In this document: one piece after another, positions 20,772-30,305 of the stretch
Position numbering within the stretch: the first letter of the stretch is position 1
Layout: the number at the start of each line of letters is the position of its first letter
DNA from: Phytophthora sp. 'mugwort'
Lineage: Eukaryota > Oomycota > Peronosporomycetes > Peronosporales > Peronosporaceae
Reading direction: 5' to 3'
Assembly: GCA_033558025.1 (NCBI GenBank)
Contig: JAUCEF010000007.1
Coordinates: 9,238,001-9,302,000, forward strand
Length of the DNA stretch: 64,000 nucleotides
Made by a program: the position numbers and the translations under genes
The notes under the pieces: generated by a model
Told to the model about the DNA's origin: nothing
The model's database searches: none
The model's input: only the letters and a program-made list of their open reading frames with translations

Positions 20772-22824
20772 CGAGCTTCGCTGTCCTTCTGCGGGCCTGT
20801 TGAAGCGAGCTTCAGTTTATAGGACCTTTCGAAACACCGCGCCGGCCTTCCGAAGGCTTTTCAAAGATAAGGAATGCTTTTTATTTGTCAGATTCCGGTA
20901 GAATTCTTATGACTTAAAAATAGTTTTATCACAGTTTCTACTTTTTGGTGGTGTAATAGGGGGTGTCAGAACTGATAGAGCTGCTGCAGAAATCGCATGC
21001 GGTTTCGACACGAAATGGCATGCGATTGAAGGCAAATGACATGCCATTTCGAGATCACTCACCTCCAGTAGTGGGCGGTTTCACGAAATAGCACATGTTA
21101 TTTGCCCAAATGACAAATAATATCCCATACGGCAAACGGCAACGGCAACCTTCAAGAGCAAGAAGCTTCCCAACGCCGTCTTCGCTGCCAGGATGTTACC
21201 ATCGCTATCCGACTATGACCACCGAAACCACAACGCGGTGCAGACACCGCCACTCACAGCTCAGTTTGCTTTCGCTGTCACGCAGCGCCGCGATAAAACC
21301 TGCATAAGGATCTGTTACAGCGCTTCCACCCATAGACTCGACTGGGAAGCACTCAACATCCAGTCGTCAACGGGAGAGTTCCCACCGACAATTTCAAATT
21401 CCAGGATAGCGGGAGCGAGGAGTTCTACGACCTCGGCGATTAACCTGGTGGTCACTAGTCTCTGCAGTCTCTGGCAACACAACACCGTGATTGTTCGGTT
21501 GGGTTCTTGTCTGGGTGGAGAATTCTGACACCCCTTGGACGTAGCTTGGAAATGGCATGTCATTTGTCCGAAACTCGCATGCCACTTCAGGACGAAATCG
21601 CATGCGATTTTCGGCGTCAGTTTCGTCATTTCTGACACTCCAAAAGTTTTTCTTTAGGCCGCCCAGTTCAACTTCCTGACTGTTTTGTTTCTGTTCAGTG
21701 TGCTCTCGTCCTCGATCGACATTACCACAGCAAAGAATAGATCAGTAATGCCGAGCTGTCACTATCGAAACAAATCGTTTAGCCGAATGAACTCCCTCTC
21801 TCGCCTGGACGAATGGATCAGTCCGTCTTCAGCACAGCTCTGTCCGGAGTGATACGACGAGTTTTTGACACTCAACACATGCTTCTTGCAACAGGTGCTG
21901 ACAGCGTGGAATCCGATAAAGCGTAAACGAAGGTCGCAACCACTCTAGCCACTCGTCGTGATTAGCTGCATCGCTGTTATTCGCTTCACTTTGCAGTCTT
22001 CGGTTTTTGATCTTGTTGCCGCGGCCGCCAACAACAGTCATGAGGAATAACTTTATCCCCACACCCATTGTTAGGGACACGCAACAAATCTATGCAACTC
22101 GATATTATTCGCCAAGGAATTTTAGCTAAGTTGTCAACACTAATAGTTTTATCTGGACTGTATGTTGTGTAGGTATCAGTAAATAAAACGGGTCAAGGAG
22201 TACGTGGTGTCGGATCGTACAATGTGACGAGGGTTGATTTGATTTGTACTCGCGGCATCACAAAGAACTCTGGATGGTGTCGATCGATGCCAGACGTCCA
22301 GGTGGAGTCGTGTGGGCGGCATGCCAGTGCTTTGAGATCAAGAGAGAATTGACGTTGGGTATCGTAGTCTCGTCGAGTTTGTCCGGTTGGCAAGACAGGA
22401 GAAGAACATAGGCTATAAGCCTATCTTTGTGTCTTGGCTGCCGCTCAACCAGACTTTCTTTTCTACCATTCAAAAAAATATGCTTACAGTTTTTTTTCTT
22501 TAGGGTAGCTTTTCTAGCGAAATATTTACATCAGAAGGATGATGATGAAAAGCGTTAGAACTCATCGACAACCCTCTCACACCATTGGCTACGTACAGCA
22601 CAAGTCGAAACGTTTTTTCCGTTGAGTTGTGCTAACCAAGCTGCAGATGACCTTGGGCGGGTTAGCTGATCTGGCAGTCGCTCCTCATTCCCAAAAGTCG
22701 CACCGATATCCACCACAGCATTGCCAGGCGGTGGCTAAGAAGTCGTGGTAGCACAAGAAGCGGAGATCGTAGGCGAGCCGACGAGATTAACGATTAATTA
22801 TTTTGTATTATTTGTTGCATCCAT
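20772..22824. other. 2-kb gene-free stretch between paralogues 5 and 6
   Basis: The largest spacer in the cluster. It contains a palindrome-rich segment with inverted ends (20960-21638). The rest (about 21640-22824) shows no gene I can support. Open frames at 21829-22080 (minus) and 22258-22473 (minus) have no recognisable content. Confidence 0.5.
20960..21638. repeat. Palindrome-rich element with inverted ends (MITE-like)
   Basis: The left end ggggtgtcagaa (20960-20971) is the exact inverse of 21523-21534, and a second, slightly different inverted copy lies at 21630-21638 (ttctgacac). Inside, both flanks are full of 15-20-bp palindromic words built on GCATGC or ACATG flanked by AAAT/ATTT, for example near 20990, 21013, 21040, 21095, 21550 and 21600. 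This symmetrical arrangement suggests a non-autonomous DNA transposon with subterminal binding repeats. No target duplication was seen and the family is not known to me. Confidence 0.6.
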
Positions 22825-24930
22825 TTAGGCTAGAATATTTATGTTGAGGAAGATCAAGTCTTGCCAACTCAACGTCTCGGGATACACGAGCTGAGCTGTG
22901 CGTTGAACCGTGTTACCGTCCACAGCATACACGTACACGTTCGTAAACCGAGACCTGAACGCCTTAATCATGATGATCGACAACAGATCCTTCGAACCAA
23001 CAAGAAACCTTCCGTTCGCTACTACGTATCCCGAGCAATACACGCCATCGGCTGATGCGAACTTAAGCCCCTTGAAAAAGACGTAGTTCTTGTAGTCGGA
23101 GATGAGTCCATAACGCGCTTCGAGCTCCGCACCGGTAGAGATTTCGAAATTAGTGAGATTTCCCTTTTGCGCGATGGCAGTTTTCTCGTTGGTGGATCGG
23201 TCGCCACTACTACGCCCAGTTATCCCTACGGGCTTCTGGTCTGGGTAAAAATGGTGATACACCTTCCGCAGTCCTACATACACGAGTACAAGAAGTACCA
23301 GTAAGGCTTTGGGGAACAAGGTGGCTGCCAAAAAGCCGAAATCAACGCCATTTAGCATGTGCGTAGTCCAGAGGCGCATCGCGGATAACGATGCCTGCTC
23401 CTCTGTGACTGTGGCGATGCCTGCCCTGTACTCGGTATTGGCATAGTCGACCACCGCCCTGAGTACTGAGGAAGACTTGCGTATGATGTCCTGTCGATTG
23501 CTATGGATTGCCTCGAACAGGAAAAGCGCGAACGCTGGGTCAATGCGTTCTTTCGTGAATCGCCCAATGAGCCCAATGACGCTGAGAAACATAACCAGCA
23601 GATCAGCGTGCGCAAGTTCCGAATGAATGTGAATTGTCTGAGTTCCAGCAATTTCGTTGGCGCTTGCGATACAAAACTCCACAAGTGTCCAGAATTCGTT
23701 CACGTACCAGGATGCTAGTACGAGCAACCCTCTCATCATAAGTGTGCCGTTAGACACGGATGCAAAGGCATCGCCAATCCAGATCTTCCCCATGCGCAAG
23801 TTGCGGAACACGACAATTGACAGAACTCCCAGGGAAAAAATCGTCTGCCACGCAAAAATCAGATGGATGCCGTGCACCCAAGCCCACGAGTCGAAAATGA
23901 TCGGCTCGCCGTACCATTCCCACACTGACAGAGCAGTTGCCGGACTTTGACCCTCCACCTTCCAGTACAAATTGCGCATATTCGCCTGCTCCGACTCCGC
24001 ATGCAGATAAAACCCTCGGCGACGAGCTGTACTTGCGTGGATGATCGGATCTACGGAAATATTGTGGGGCACGCTCGACATCTGCCAGAACCCGTTCTCC
24101 GATACACCGTCCAGAGTGAAGACACTAAAAGCGGGGGCACTTGTGTACGGGTAGTCGAGCCCAAGAACAAAAAACTGCTCGACTTCTGCGACCCGCATGT
24201 CGTTCACCGAGAAGAGCGTGGCCATGATGGCTGGACCCTTTCGACTCTGCTCTGGAATGCTGTAGTCTTGAATCGACAACGAGATTGCGATGACATGTAC
24301 ATCTTCCGGGTTGCTTCTACGTCGAACCAAGTTAAATACACGCAGCAAACTCGGGTCGCCTTTCACCAGTGGTGGGGATGTGCAGTCAACCACAGCCATG
24401 ATGTACTCGAGGTCTTGAAGAATCGTGAGGTTGTACGAGCTCGTCCAAACGAGACCCAAGAAGCCGCTATCGAGGAAACTGGCGTCGTAAATTTCCGAGT
24501 TAAACATTTCGATGTCAGCGCATTTCTCGAATGATGTGGACGTCGGAGACTGCAGATACAGCGTGTCGGTTCTTGGCGTCGTGTCACCTTTCAGCACCTG
24601 CTGAACCAACGGACTGTTTCGAATGAGTTCGTCGCCGCAGTACCCCACGATGAGCTCGGCTTCCATTGTTCCGAAGGACTGCATCCCAAAATTCGTTCCT
24701 TGTAGCACATCAATCGTCTTGTACGCTGACTGAAGGCCGATACCAGCATACATCAATGCGGCAGCTACTCCTGCTATGCGTCGTACCAAGTTAAAGAGTT
24801 GGGCACCGGTGATTCGTTTCTTGGGCATCCCGCCGTGGCCTGATCGCTTGTTTCGATGCGGGGAGTTCATGGAGGGGACATCTTTTGCAGACCCGCGGTG
24901 CGGAGTAACGCGAGCGATAAGCCCCGTCAT
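22825..24930 (-). CDS. Multi-pass membrane protein, cluster paralogue 6 (subfamily A)
   Basis: 701 residues from the Met at 24930. The frame stays open upstream to a Met at 25122 (765 residues), but the inner start places the KKRIT motif at residue 37, as in paralogue 3 (residue 36), and gives the family length, so I prefer it. Membrane segment at about 52-74, extracellular-type domain with C137 and C183 plus an extra C98, then WAWVHGIHLIFAWQTIFSLGVL, IWIGDAFASVSNGTLMMRG, ELAHADLLVMFLSVIGLIG, KERIDP and a last helix near LLVLLVLVYVGLRKVY. The C-terminal domain begins TNFEISTGAELEARYG and is very close to that of paralogue 3, as is the preceding linker (NEKTAIAQKGNL). Function unknown. Confidence 0.85.
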   Translation of the reverse strand: MTGLIARVTPHRGSAKDVPSMNSPHRNKRSGHGGMPKKRITGAQLFNLVRRIAGVAAALMYAGIGLQSAYKTIDVLQGTNFGMQSFGTMEAELIVGYCGDELIRNSPLVQQVLKGDTTPRTDTLYLQSPTSTSFEKCADIEMFNSEIYDASFLDSGFLGLVWTSSYNLTILQDLEYIMAVVDCTSPPLVKGDPSLLRVFNLVRRRSNPEDVHVIAISLSIQDYSIPEQSRKGPAIMATLFSVNDMRVAEVEQFFVLGLDYPYTSAPAFSVFTLDGVSENGFWQMSSVPHNISVDPIIHASTARRRGFYLHAESEQANMRNLYWKVEGQSPATALSVWEWYGEPIIFDSWAWVHGIHLIFAWQTIFSLGVLSIVVFRNLRMGKIWIGDAFASVSNGTLMMRGLLVLASWYVNEFWTLVEFCIASANEIAGTQTIHIHSELAHADLLVMFLSVIGLIGRFTKERIDPAFALFLFEAIHSNRQDIIRKSSSVLRAVVDYANTEYRAGIATVTEEQASLSAMRLWTTHMLNGVDFGFLAATLFPKALLVLLVLVYVGLRKVYHHFYPDQKPVGITGRSSGDRSTNEKTAIAQKGNLTNFEISTGAELEARYGLISDYKNYVFFKGLKFASADGVYCSGYVVANGRFLVGSKDLLSIIMIKAFRSRFTNVYVYAVDGNTVQRTAQLVYPETLSWQDLIFLNINILA

Positions 24931-25239
24931 CACCACCAGGCAAAGTGACGCCGTTCCACGCTTTTCGTTTCCCACTGCTACTAAATGAAATGCAGAGATG
25001 AAAGTGCGGGTCAGTTTGACAGGGCAAAGGATCAGGACAAGAAGGTTGCCATCTTCTAAATCTGAGGAGGACTGAAATAGCAAAACATGGCAGGCATTCT
25101 CACAGAGCATGACCGACTTCATAAATGTGATGTGACCTTATGGTCGACAAGACCACGAAGATGTTTTAAGTCCATTTCTGGTTATATCGAAAGTTTATCT
25201 ATAGTGCGGTGTAAAGTCATCGGTTGCCAAACTCCCCGA

Positions 25240-27372
25240 TTACGATGGTCTCGCAACGCCTAAATGTGCGAGATCGGACCATGGGATCGTCGACGGGTAT
25301 ACAAGTTGTGCGGTTTGCTTCACGCCCCCATTTTCCACCATTTCGTACGCGTAGAGGTTAGTGAAAGCGCACATGGGTAATCTTCATGAAGAGCAGTGCC
25401 TGTATGTCCTCCGTAGCAATCAGGAATTTGCCATTGGCGATGAGGTATCCATTACCGTATACAGCATCAATTGTTGCAGTAGCGCCGGTTGTTGCGATAA
25501 AACCGGAAATCGCGCCGAACCGTTTGCTCAGTGCTGCACCCGTAGCCGTTTCAAATGATGTCAGCTGATCTTCCGGGTGAGGCGCGATGTCTTGTTTCTC
25601 AGCATTGTAAAGGCTTTTCCGACGGGTAGAGGCCCACTCTTAATTTGTGTGAACCGATGCATCTTCCTAGCAATAATGTAGACCAGTAGCAGTGTCATTG
25701 TGCTGAAGATGGCGATTATGGTAGAGAACACGACGGGTTTCCTGTCGGTATCGATTGCATGAACAGTAAAACATCATGGGAGACAATCGAGCGAGAAACG
25801 AGCTCACTTGCACGAGCCCAAGCCAGTACTCGTCGTTTGCAAACGTCGCGATGATTGTCCTGAGTGCAGGAAGTACTTCCACTAGCTCAACACGATAGGT
25901 AAAGCCCAACTCGAAGGCCGCGAATGCAAGCACTGGATCAATCCGCTCGCGAAGTAAATAACTTAAGATATTCGTCACGTTCAGGAAAAACGTCAGTAGA
26001 TCTGCGTGCACTAGCTCGGGACGGTAGTGAGTATCTCGGCGGCCGTTGATTTCGTTGCCAATGGACAAGCAGAACTCAGTGAGTGTCCAGTAGCCGTTGA
26101 GGTGGTTAGATAAGGGAACGAGCACGCCGCGATAAAGCAGTGCGTTGGAAATGCTAGCAAATGCATCACCCACCCATAGATGACCCTGGCGGAGGTGGCG
26201 GTTGATCACAAAGAATAAGACGCCGAGGTCGAAGAGTACGTTGAGTGCGAAGATCCCGTGGATCGTATGCGTCGCCCATGAGTCGTGTAAAGAGGTGACT
26301 AGGTGCCAATTCCACGTGCTCAATTTTGACACGGGGTCAGTTGGTAGATTCCAGCTCACGATGATGTTTGACTGGGCCACCGATTCGTCGATATAACCTC
26401 CCATTCGACGTGCAGAACGTACTTCTTTTGTTAGGTTGACAGCATTCGTTGCGGTATGCTTTTGAATAGCCAGTTGTTGTTATGTTCAATGTCCACGGAC
26501 TCGTTGTAGGCAAACGGGTGGATCTGTTACATACGGATAGTTCAGTGCAGTGTCGAAGCGGTGTGTCACTGAAGTTGCCTGCATATTGTCAATAGCGGCG
26601 ATTGTCGCTAACACACTAGCACCACTCTGAGACGCTGAGTCACTTCGTAATCTTGCGAGGAGAATGAAGTCGACAGCAGCAGCGTATTACTGATATTACT
26701 AGTCTGTCTAGCGAGGTAATACACTCGGAGTGCCGTTCTATCGCTTGAAGCCAGCAGATCGAACGTGCGTGCAGTCCACGACGGAGACAACTAATCCGAG
26801 ATTCACGAGGTACGACAGCTCCTCCATCGTGTGCTTCTGTATTGAGTTGAACATAAACCGCAGGAAGGTATTGCTGTAGATCTCGTCGTCGAATCCGTCG
26901 ACATCATTGCACCTGGAAAAGGAATGTGAGGAATGTTTGGAGTCCGTTTCGAGGTAAAGCGTGTCGCCTTTTAGGGCAGTGGACCCTCCCAGTACCTGTT
27001 GTATCTGGGCTGTTGTTGATGCTATTTGAGCCCATGTAGTCTGCGATGAGAATGCACTTATGCACTCAACACCCAAGTCCTTAGACTCGAAGCCGCGCAG
27101 CACCGTGATGGCCGCCACGAAGGCCTCCACCGAGATGGCCACGTACCAAAGCGCGATGCTAAACACCACCCCGCGATGCAAGATACGGAATACTTCGACC
27201 TTTCCGATTTTTCTAACTTGTCAAGTATTCTGACCGAGTAGTTCGGTCGAGCTGGTGTGTCTGGCGTGATCGGACAAAGGGAGCTTGCCGAATGAGACTG
27301 CTTTGTGGTTTCGAGCTGAGTGGACCAGCGAGTGCAAACGAAGAAGCTATTGTTAGGCCGTATACTACTCAA
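25240..27372 (-). pseudogene. Broken seventh paralogue of the membrane protein family (subfamily B)
   Basis: Full-length but disrupted family member. N-terminal and first membrane part: LHRGVVFSIALWYVAISVEAF (about 27115-27185). Extracellular-type pieces follow with SRCNDVDGFDDEIYSNTFLR and VVSVVDCT (the family cysteine pair), then SARRMGGYIDESVAQSN (about 26350-26420). The membrane bundle is open from 26404 to about 25740 (HTIHGIFALNVLFDLGVL, LWVGDAFASISNALLYRG, ELVHADLL, RERIDP). The C-terminal domain at 25240-25580 has TSFETATGAALSKRFGAISG and AVYGNGYLIANGKFLI. Frameshifts occur near 27200, 26750, 26640, 26480, 25770 and 25365, and in-frame stops near 26480. HDSWATH has lost one residue of the family SWAWxH motif. 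The wording matches paralogues 4 and 5. Sequencing error cannot explain this many lesions. Confidence 0.8.
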
Positions 27373-27567
27373 TGGTAAATTCCCGGTCTTGCCGTTAATC
27401 TGGCGCCGGTGTCCAAGTCCCGGTCCACAAGCGAAGCTTGAAGGGTGCTATCATGGCGGGTGCAACATGAGACAGCGATTGGTGTTTGGTGCTTGCGCAT
27501 CCACCGCGCTGTGTGTGTCACAGACGTGACAGCACTGTCTAGACGAAGCCCAAGCAAGTCTGACGGA

Positions 27568-27583
27568 GCTCATTACCAACCTT
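27568..27583 (+). promoter_or_regulatory. Oomycete-type initiator of the first cupin gene
   Basis: GCTCATTACCAACCTT closely follows the oomycete initiator consensus (GCTCATTYYNCAWTTT) and lies about 70-80 bases before the ATG at 27651, a normal leader length. The second half (CCAACCTTTCTC) recurs at 28533-28545 before the duplicate gene as CCAACCTTTTCTC. Confidence 0.55.
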
Positions 27584-27650
27584 TCTCGGACGGACGCAGA
27601 CCTCCGAGACAAGTAGAAGCCGCGGAGAAAACCCCGAGAAATCAATCAGC

Positions 27651-28346
27651 ATGGGCGCAACAGACGACGAGCTGGTGACGCACAAGTCGGGGGTCGACTA
27701 CGTGCTCGTTGACTTCGAGCCGCTGCACAAGCAGCGCTGGCGCAGCGAGACTGTGCGTCTCGTGTGCGTGCAGTTCCCCCCCCACACGCAGAGTATGTGG
27801 CACAAGCACCTCAACTACGGCATTTACGTCGTCATGGCGCCGCTCAACGTGACCGAGCAGCCGCACGGCCAGGAGCCCCGCCCACTGGTGCAGGACAAGG
27901 GTTCCGTCTTCTGTCGCGATCACACCAAGGACAAGCTGCTGCACGTCATCTCGAGCCACGACACTCCGCTCTTCATCGTGGAGGTGGAGCTGCTCAAAAA
28001 GAAGCAGGATGTCGTGCCGCACGACCTTTTGGCGCTGCACTCTTGCAAGGGCGTTGAGCTGCTGAACGACGAGCCCGAGTGCCGGGTGTACCGCCTGACG
28101 CTGCAGAACGATGCCCACTCGACCACCGAGATTTCCCTCAACCTGGCCACGGGCGCTGTGCTGGTCGTATTAGACGACTGCGAGGTGGAAGTGACCAACG
28201 CATCGGAGGACGCGAAGGTTGACACGGAGCGTAAGCTGTCGCTGAAAGTGGCGGACGACATTGCGCTGACCGCTGGCAAGTTTAACCTCAACTTGCTGTC
28301 ATCCACTTCCAAGCAGACGCAGTTCATCCTTGTCGAAGTCTACTAG
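27651..28346 (+). CDS. Cupin-like (RmlC-fold) protein, copy 1
   Basis: 231 residues with no signal peptide or membrane segment, so probably cytosolic. The first half shows the cupin pattern: VRLVCVQFPPHT..MWHKHLNYGIYVVMAP (about 36-63), where the His residues of WHKH are at the usual metal-binding place, and PLFIVEVELL (about 105-114) closes the barrel. The second half starts at CRVYRLTLQ (about 143-151) and looks like a second, degenerate barrel without metal ligands, ending QFILVEVY. A two-barrel cupin is the best reading; the substrate is unknown and could be small-molecule binding rather than catalysis. The gene is in tandem with a clear duplicate 228 bp downstream on the same strand. The G+C-rich codon use is typical of a well-expressed oomycete gene. 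Confidence 0.75.
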   Translation: MGATDDELVTHKSGVDYVLVDFEPLHKQRWRSETVRLVCVQFPPHTQSMWHKHLNYGIYVVMAPLNVTEQPHGQEPRPLVQDKGSVFCRDHTKDKLLHVISSHDTPLFIVEVELLKKKQDVVPHDLLALHSCKGVELLNDEPECRVYRLTLQNDAHSTTEISLNLATGAVLVVLDDCEVEVTNASEDAKVDTERKLSLKVADDIALTAGKFNLNLLSSTSKQTQFILVEVY

Positions 28347-28531
28347 AATGGGGTGGTCGTACATAGTAGGAAAAGCTCAAATCAGTCTAACGTGTGTCTA
28401 ATCTACTTTTTATCGATGCAATCACGTCGAGCCATTTCTCAGATCGTGCGCTGGAGCTGCAGCGACTACTATACGCGTGACAGTCACACCATGACTACAG
28501 TACTATCGTCACCAGATTTGGTGCTACTGTA

Positions 28532-28548
28532 GCCAACCTTTTCTCAAA
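28532..28548 (+). promoter_or_regulatory. Possible start-region motif of the second cupin gene
   Basis: GCCAACCTTTTCTCAAA repeats the 3' half of the initiator of the upstream duplicate, 27-43 bases before the ATG at 28575. The GCTCATT half is not preserved (GCTACTGTA instead), so the two copies may differ in transcription. Confidence 0.3.
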
Positions 28549-28574
28549 TCGTAAAAGACCGCAAGTGCTGCACC

Positions 28575-29246
28575 ATGGAGCCCGAAAAGCCCGACGTCGA
28601 CTACGTCCTCGTGGACTTCGAGCCGTTGCACAAGCAACGCTGGCGTACGGACACTGTGCGTCTCGTGTGTGCCGAGTTTCCTCCATTCACGACGTGTCTG
28701 TGGCATCAACATCTCAAGTACGGGGTTTACGTGGTCATGGCGCCGCTCGACGTGGTGGAGCAGCCGTACGGCGAGAAGCCTCGGCCGCTAGTACAGAAAA
28801 AGGGGGCAGTCTTCTGCCGCGACCACACCAAGGACAAGTTAATCCATTTGGCGACCACCAGCGAGCTGCCTGCATTCCTCATTGAAGTCGAGCTGCTCAA
28901 GGAGAAGGTTGACGTGATCCCGAATGAGCATTTGCCACTGCATGAAGGCGAGGGGATCGAGCTGCTAAACGACGAACCGGAATGTCGTGTGTACCGCGTC
29001 ACGTTGCAAGACAGTGATCAAGCAACGCCGGAGATCAGGATCGACCTGCCGACTGAAGCTGTGTTGTTAGCACTAAACGACTGTGACGTAGAGATTGGCA
29101 TTTTGAACGACAAGCAAGAGAAGTCCACGAGTCAGTTTTCATTGAAAGTTGGAGGCGATGTTCACATGAAGGCTAGCAGGTTCGGTGTTAAACTGTTGTC
29201 TTCCAGCATGAAGAGGACACAGTTTATCTTGGTCGAGGTCTATTAG
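28575..29246 (+). CDS. Cupin-like (RmlC-fold) protein, copy 2
   Basis: 223 residues, a paralogue of the gene just upstream with most blocks shared: DYVLVDFEPLHKQRWR at 10-25, LWHQHLKYGVYVVMAPLDV (about 47-65), RPLVQ.KGAVFCRDHTKDKL, LLNDEPECRVYRVTLQ and the terminal QFILVEVY. The metal-type motif is WHQH here against WHKH in copy 1. Seven N-terminal residues are missing relative to copy 1. The second half (residues about 145-223) differs most, including a shorter acidic loop. The start chosen is the first ATG of the frame. Tandem duplication with divergence is clear; whether the functions have separated is unknown. Confidence 0.75.
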   Translation: MEPEKPDVDYVLVDFEPLHKQRWRTDTVRLVCAEFPPFTTCLWHQHLKYGVYVVMAPLDVVEQPYGEKPRPLVQKKGAVFCRDHTKDKLIHLATTSELPAFLIEVELLKEKVDVIPNEHLPLHEGEGIELLNDEPECRVYRVTLQDSDQATPEIRIDLPTEAVLLALNDCDVEIGILNDKQEKSTSQFSLKVGGDVHMKASRFGVKLLSSSMKRTQFILVEVY

Positions 29247-29342
29247 CTTAGTTTGTAGCTGCTCGTGAAAATGGCATCACCGACGACAATACACACCACT
29301 TTCTTGTAGCAGTATATAGCCTCTCGGTCAGCTTTGTGGTTT

Positions 29343-30305
29343 TTACATCTGCACACTCCAGAAGTCCATCTTAAAGTCGTGCTTGAAGATATACGACTCG
29401 ACAAAGCCCGGGTCCGTGATCGTTGACTTCTGGTAGTTGTAGATCAGTGCCTTGCGTTCCATCTTTGGGTCCTCAAACCGCAGATCGTTCTTGCGTGCTT
29501 CGTTAATGAAGAAGTTGATGAAAAACTGTCCGCTCGCGATGCCTTCGCGCGAGTGATCGATGACCTCGTACGGGGTGCCGTCCTGATACTCTCCGTACTC
29601 AAAGCTGTTTTTCTCGGGGTGGAACTGCACGGCGTACACCGGGTACTCCTTCGCTTCAAAAGCCGAGATGAACTCAACCCCCTGTCGGTCCATATTAGTG
29701 GCCAGCACCGTGTAAAAGTCCGTGAGGGACGAGTACTGGTTGAACCTATCGGGCGTGATCCCCTGCTCGTGATTGTTCATCGTGATAGGCTTGCCCTTGA
29801 GCCAAGAGTACAGCTCGGGGCTCGCCTGACTGAAGAGCCGACTTGAGGGCGCGGAGTCCGTGAAGTTCAAGGGCAAAGAGATGTTCATGGAGTCAAGGCC
29901 CTTGGTGAGCGAGTCCATGTTCCTCGTCGTGAGCTGCACGAGCCACTCAAAGCCCAGGCACGTGGCCCACACGGGGAAGTGCACACCCTTATCGTTGAGT
30001 TCCAGTGCAAGTTGAAACAGCCGCTCGGCGCGGTCGTTCACGGTGGCAGCGCCGCCGGGGAATAACAACCCGTTAAGTTGCGGTAGCAGCTGTTCCAGGT
30101 ATGGCTTGGGCGCGTTGTACGGGAGGGGGACGACGCGTCCCCCGGCGCTCTCCACCCACTTGACGTAAGACGCCGCGATGTACTCGCCGTGCTGGGAGAT
30201 TGGGTGCGCGAAGACGCCGATAATCGGACCGCGAGCGCTGGCGCTAGCGAGGGACAGCCCCAAGGCCACGGAAAGCAAGAGCGACCACTTTAGCTTGATT
30301 GCCAT
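29343..30305 (-). CDS. GGH: Gamma-glutamyl hydrolase, secreted or lysosomal/vacuolar
   Basis: 320 residues from the Met at 30305. The frame is open further up to 30524, but only this start gives a proper signal peptide (MAIKLKWSLLLSVALGLSLASASA). The enzyme removes poly-gamma-glutamate tails from folates (EC 3.4.19.9). It belongs to the class I glutamine amidotransferase-like hydrolases. Visible motifs: PIIGVFAHP (28-35), YVKWVESAGGRVVPLPY (47-63), GLLFPGGA (79-86), the nucleophile loop WATCLGFEWL with Cys116, MNNHEQG (176-182) and VQFHPEK with catalytic His229. Two glycosylation-type sites are NISL and NFTD. Length agrees with known eukaryotic enzymes. It lies on the opposite strand to the cupin genes, with 96 bp between convergent stops. 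Confidence 0.93.
   Translation of the reverse strand: MAIKLKWSLLLSVALGLSLASASARGPIIGVFAHPISQHGEYIAASYVKWVESAGGRVVPLPYNAPKPYLEQLLPQLNGLLFPGGAATVNDRAERLFQLALELNDKGVHFPVWATCLGFEWLVQLTTRNMDSLTKGLDSMNISLPLNFTDSAPSSRLFSQASPELYSWLKGKPITMNNHEQGITPDRFNQYSSLTDFYTVLATNMDRQGVEFISAFEAKEYPVYAVQFHPEKNSFEYGEYQDGTPYEVIDHSREGIASGQFFINFFINEARKNDLRFEDPKMERKALIYNYQKSTITDPGFVESYIFKHDFKMDFWSVQM

Noticed and set aside
21193..21528. 111-codon plus-strand frame inside the palindrome-rich element
   Set aside because: No recognisable domain, overlaps an equally long minus-strand frame and lies between the inverted ends of a likely non-autonomous element.
21829..22080. 83-codon minus-strand frame with protein-like composition
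   Set aside because: No motif, no paralogue in the window and no promoter signal; not enough to call a gene.
24931..25122. 64-residue N-terminal extension of paralogue 6
   Set aside because: The inner Met at 24930 aligns the N-terminus with paralogue 3 and gives the family length. The extension has no counterpart in the other copies.
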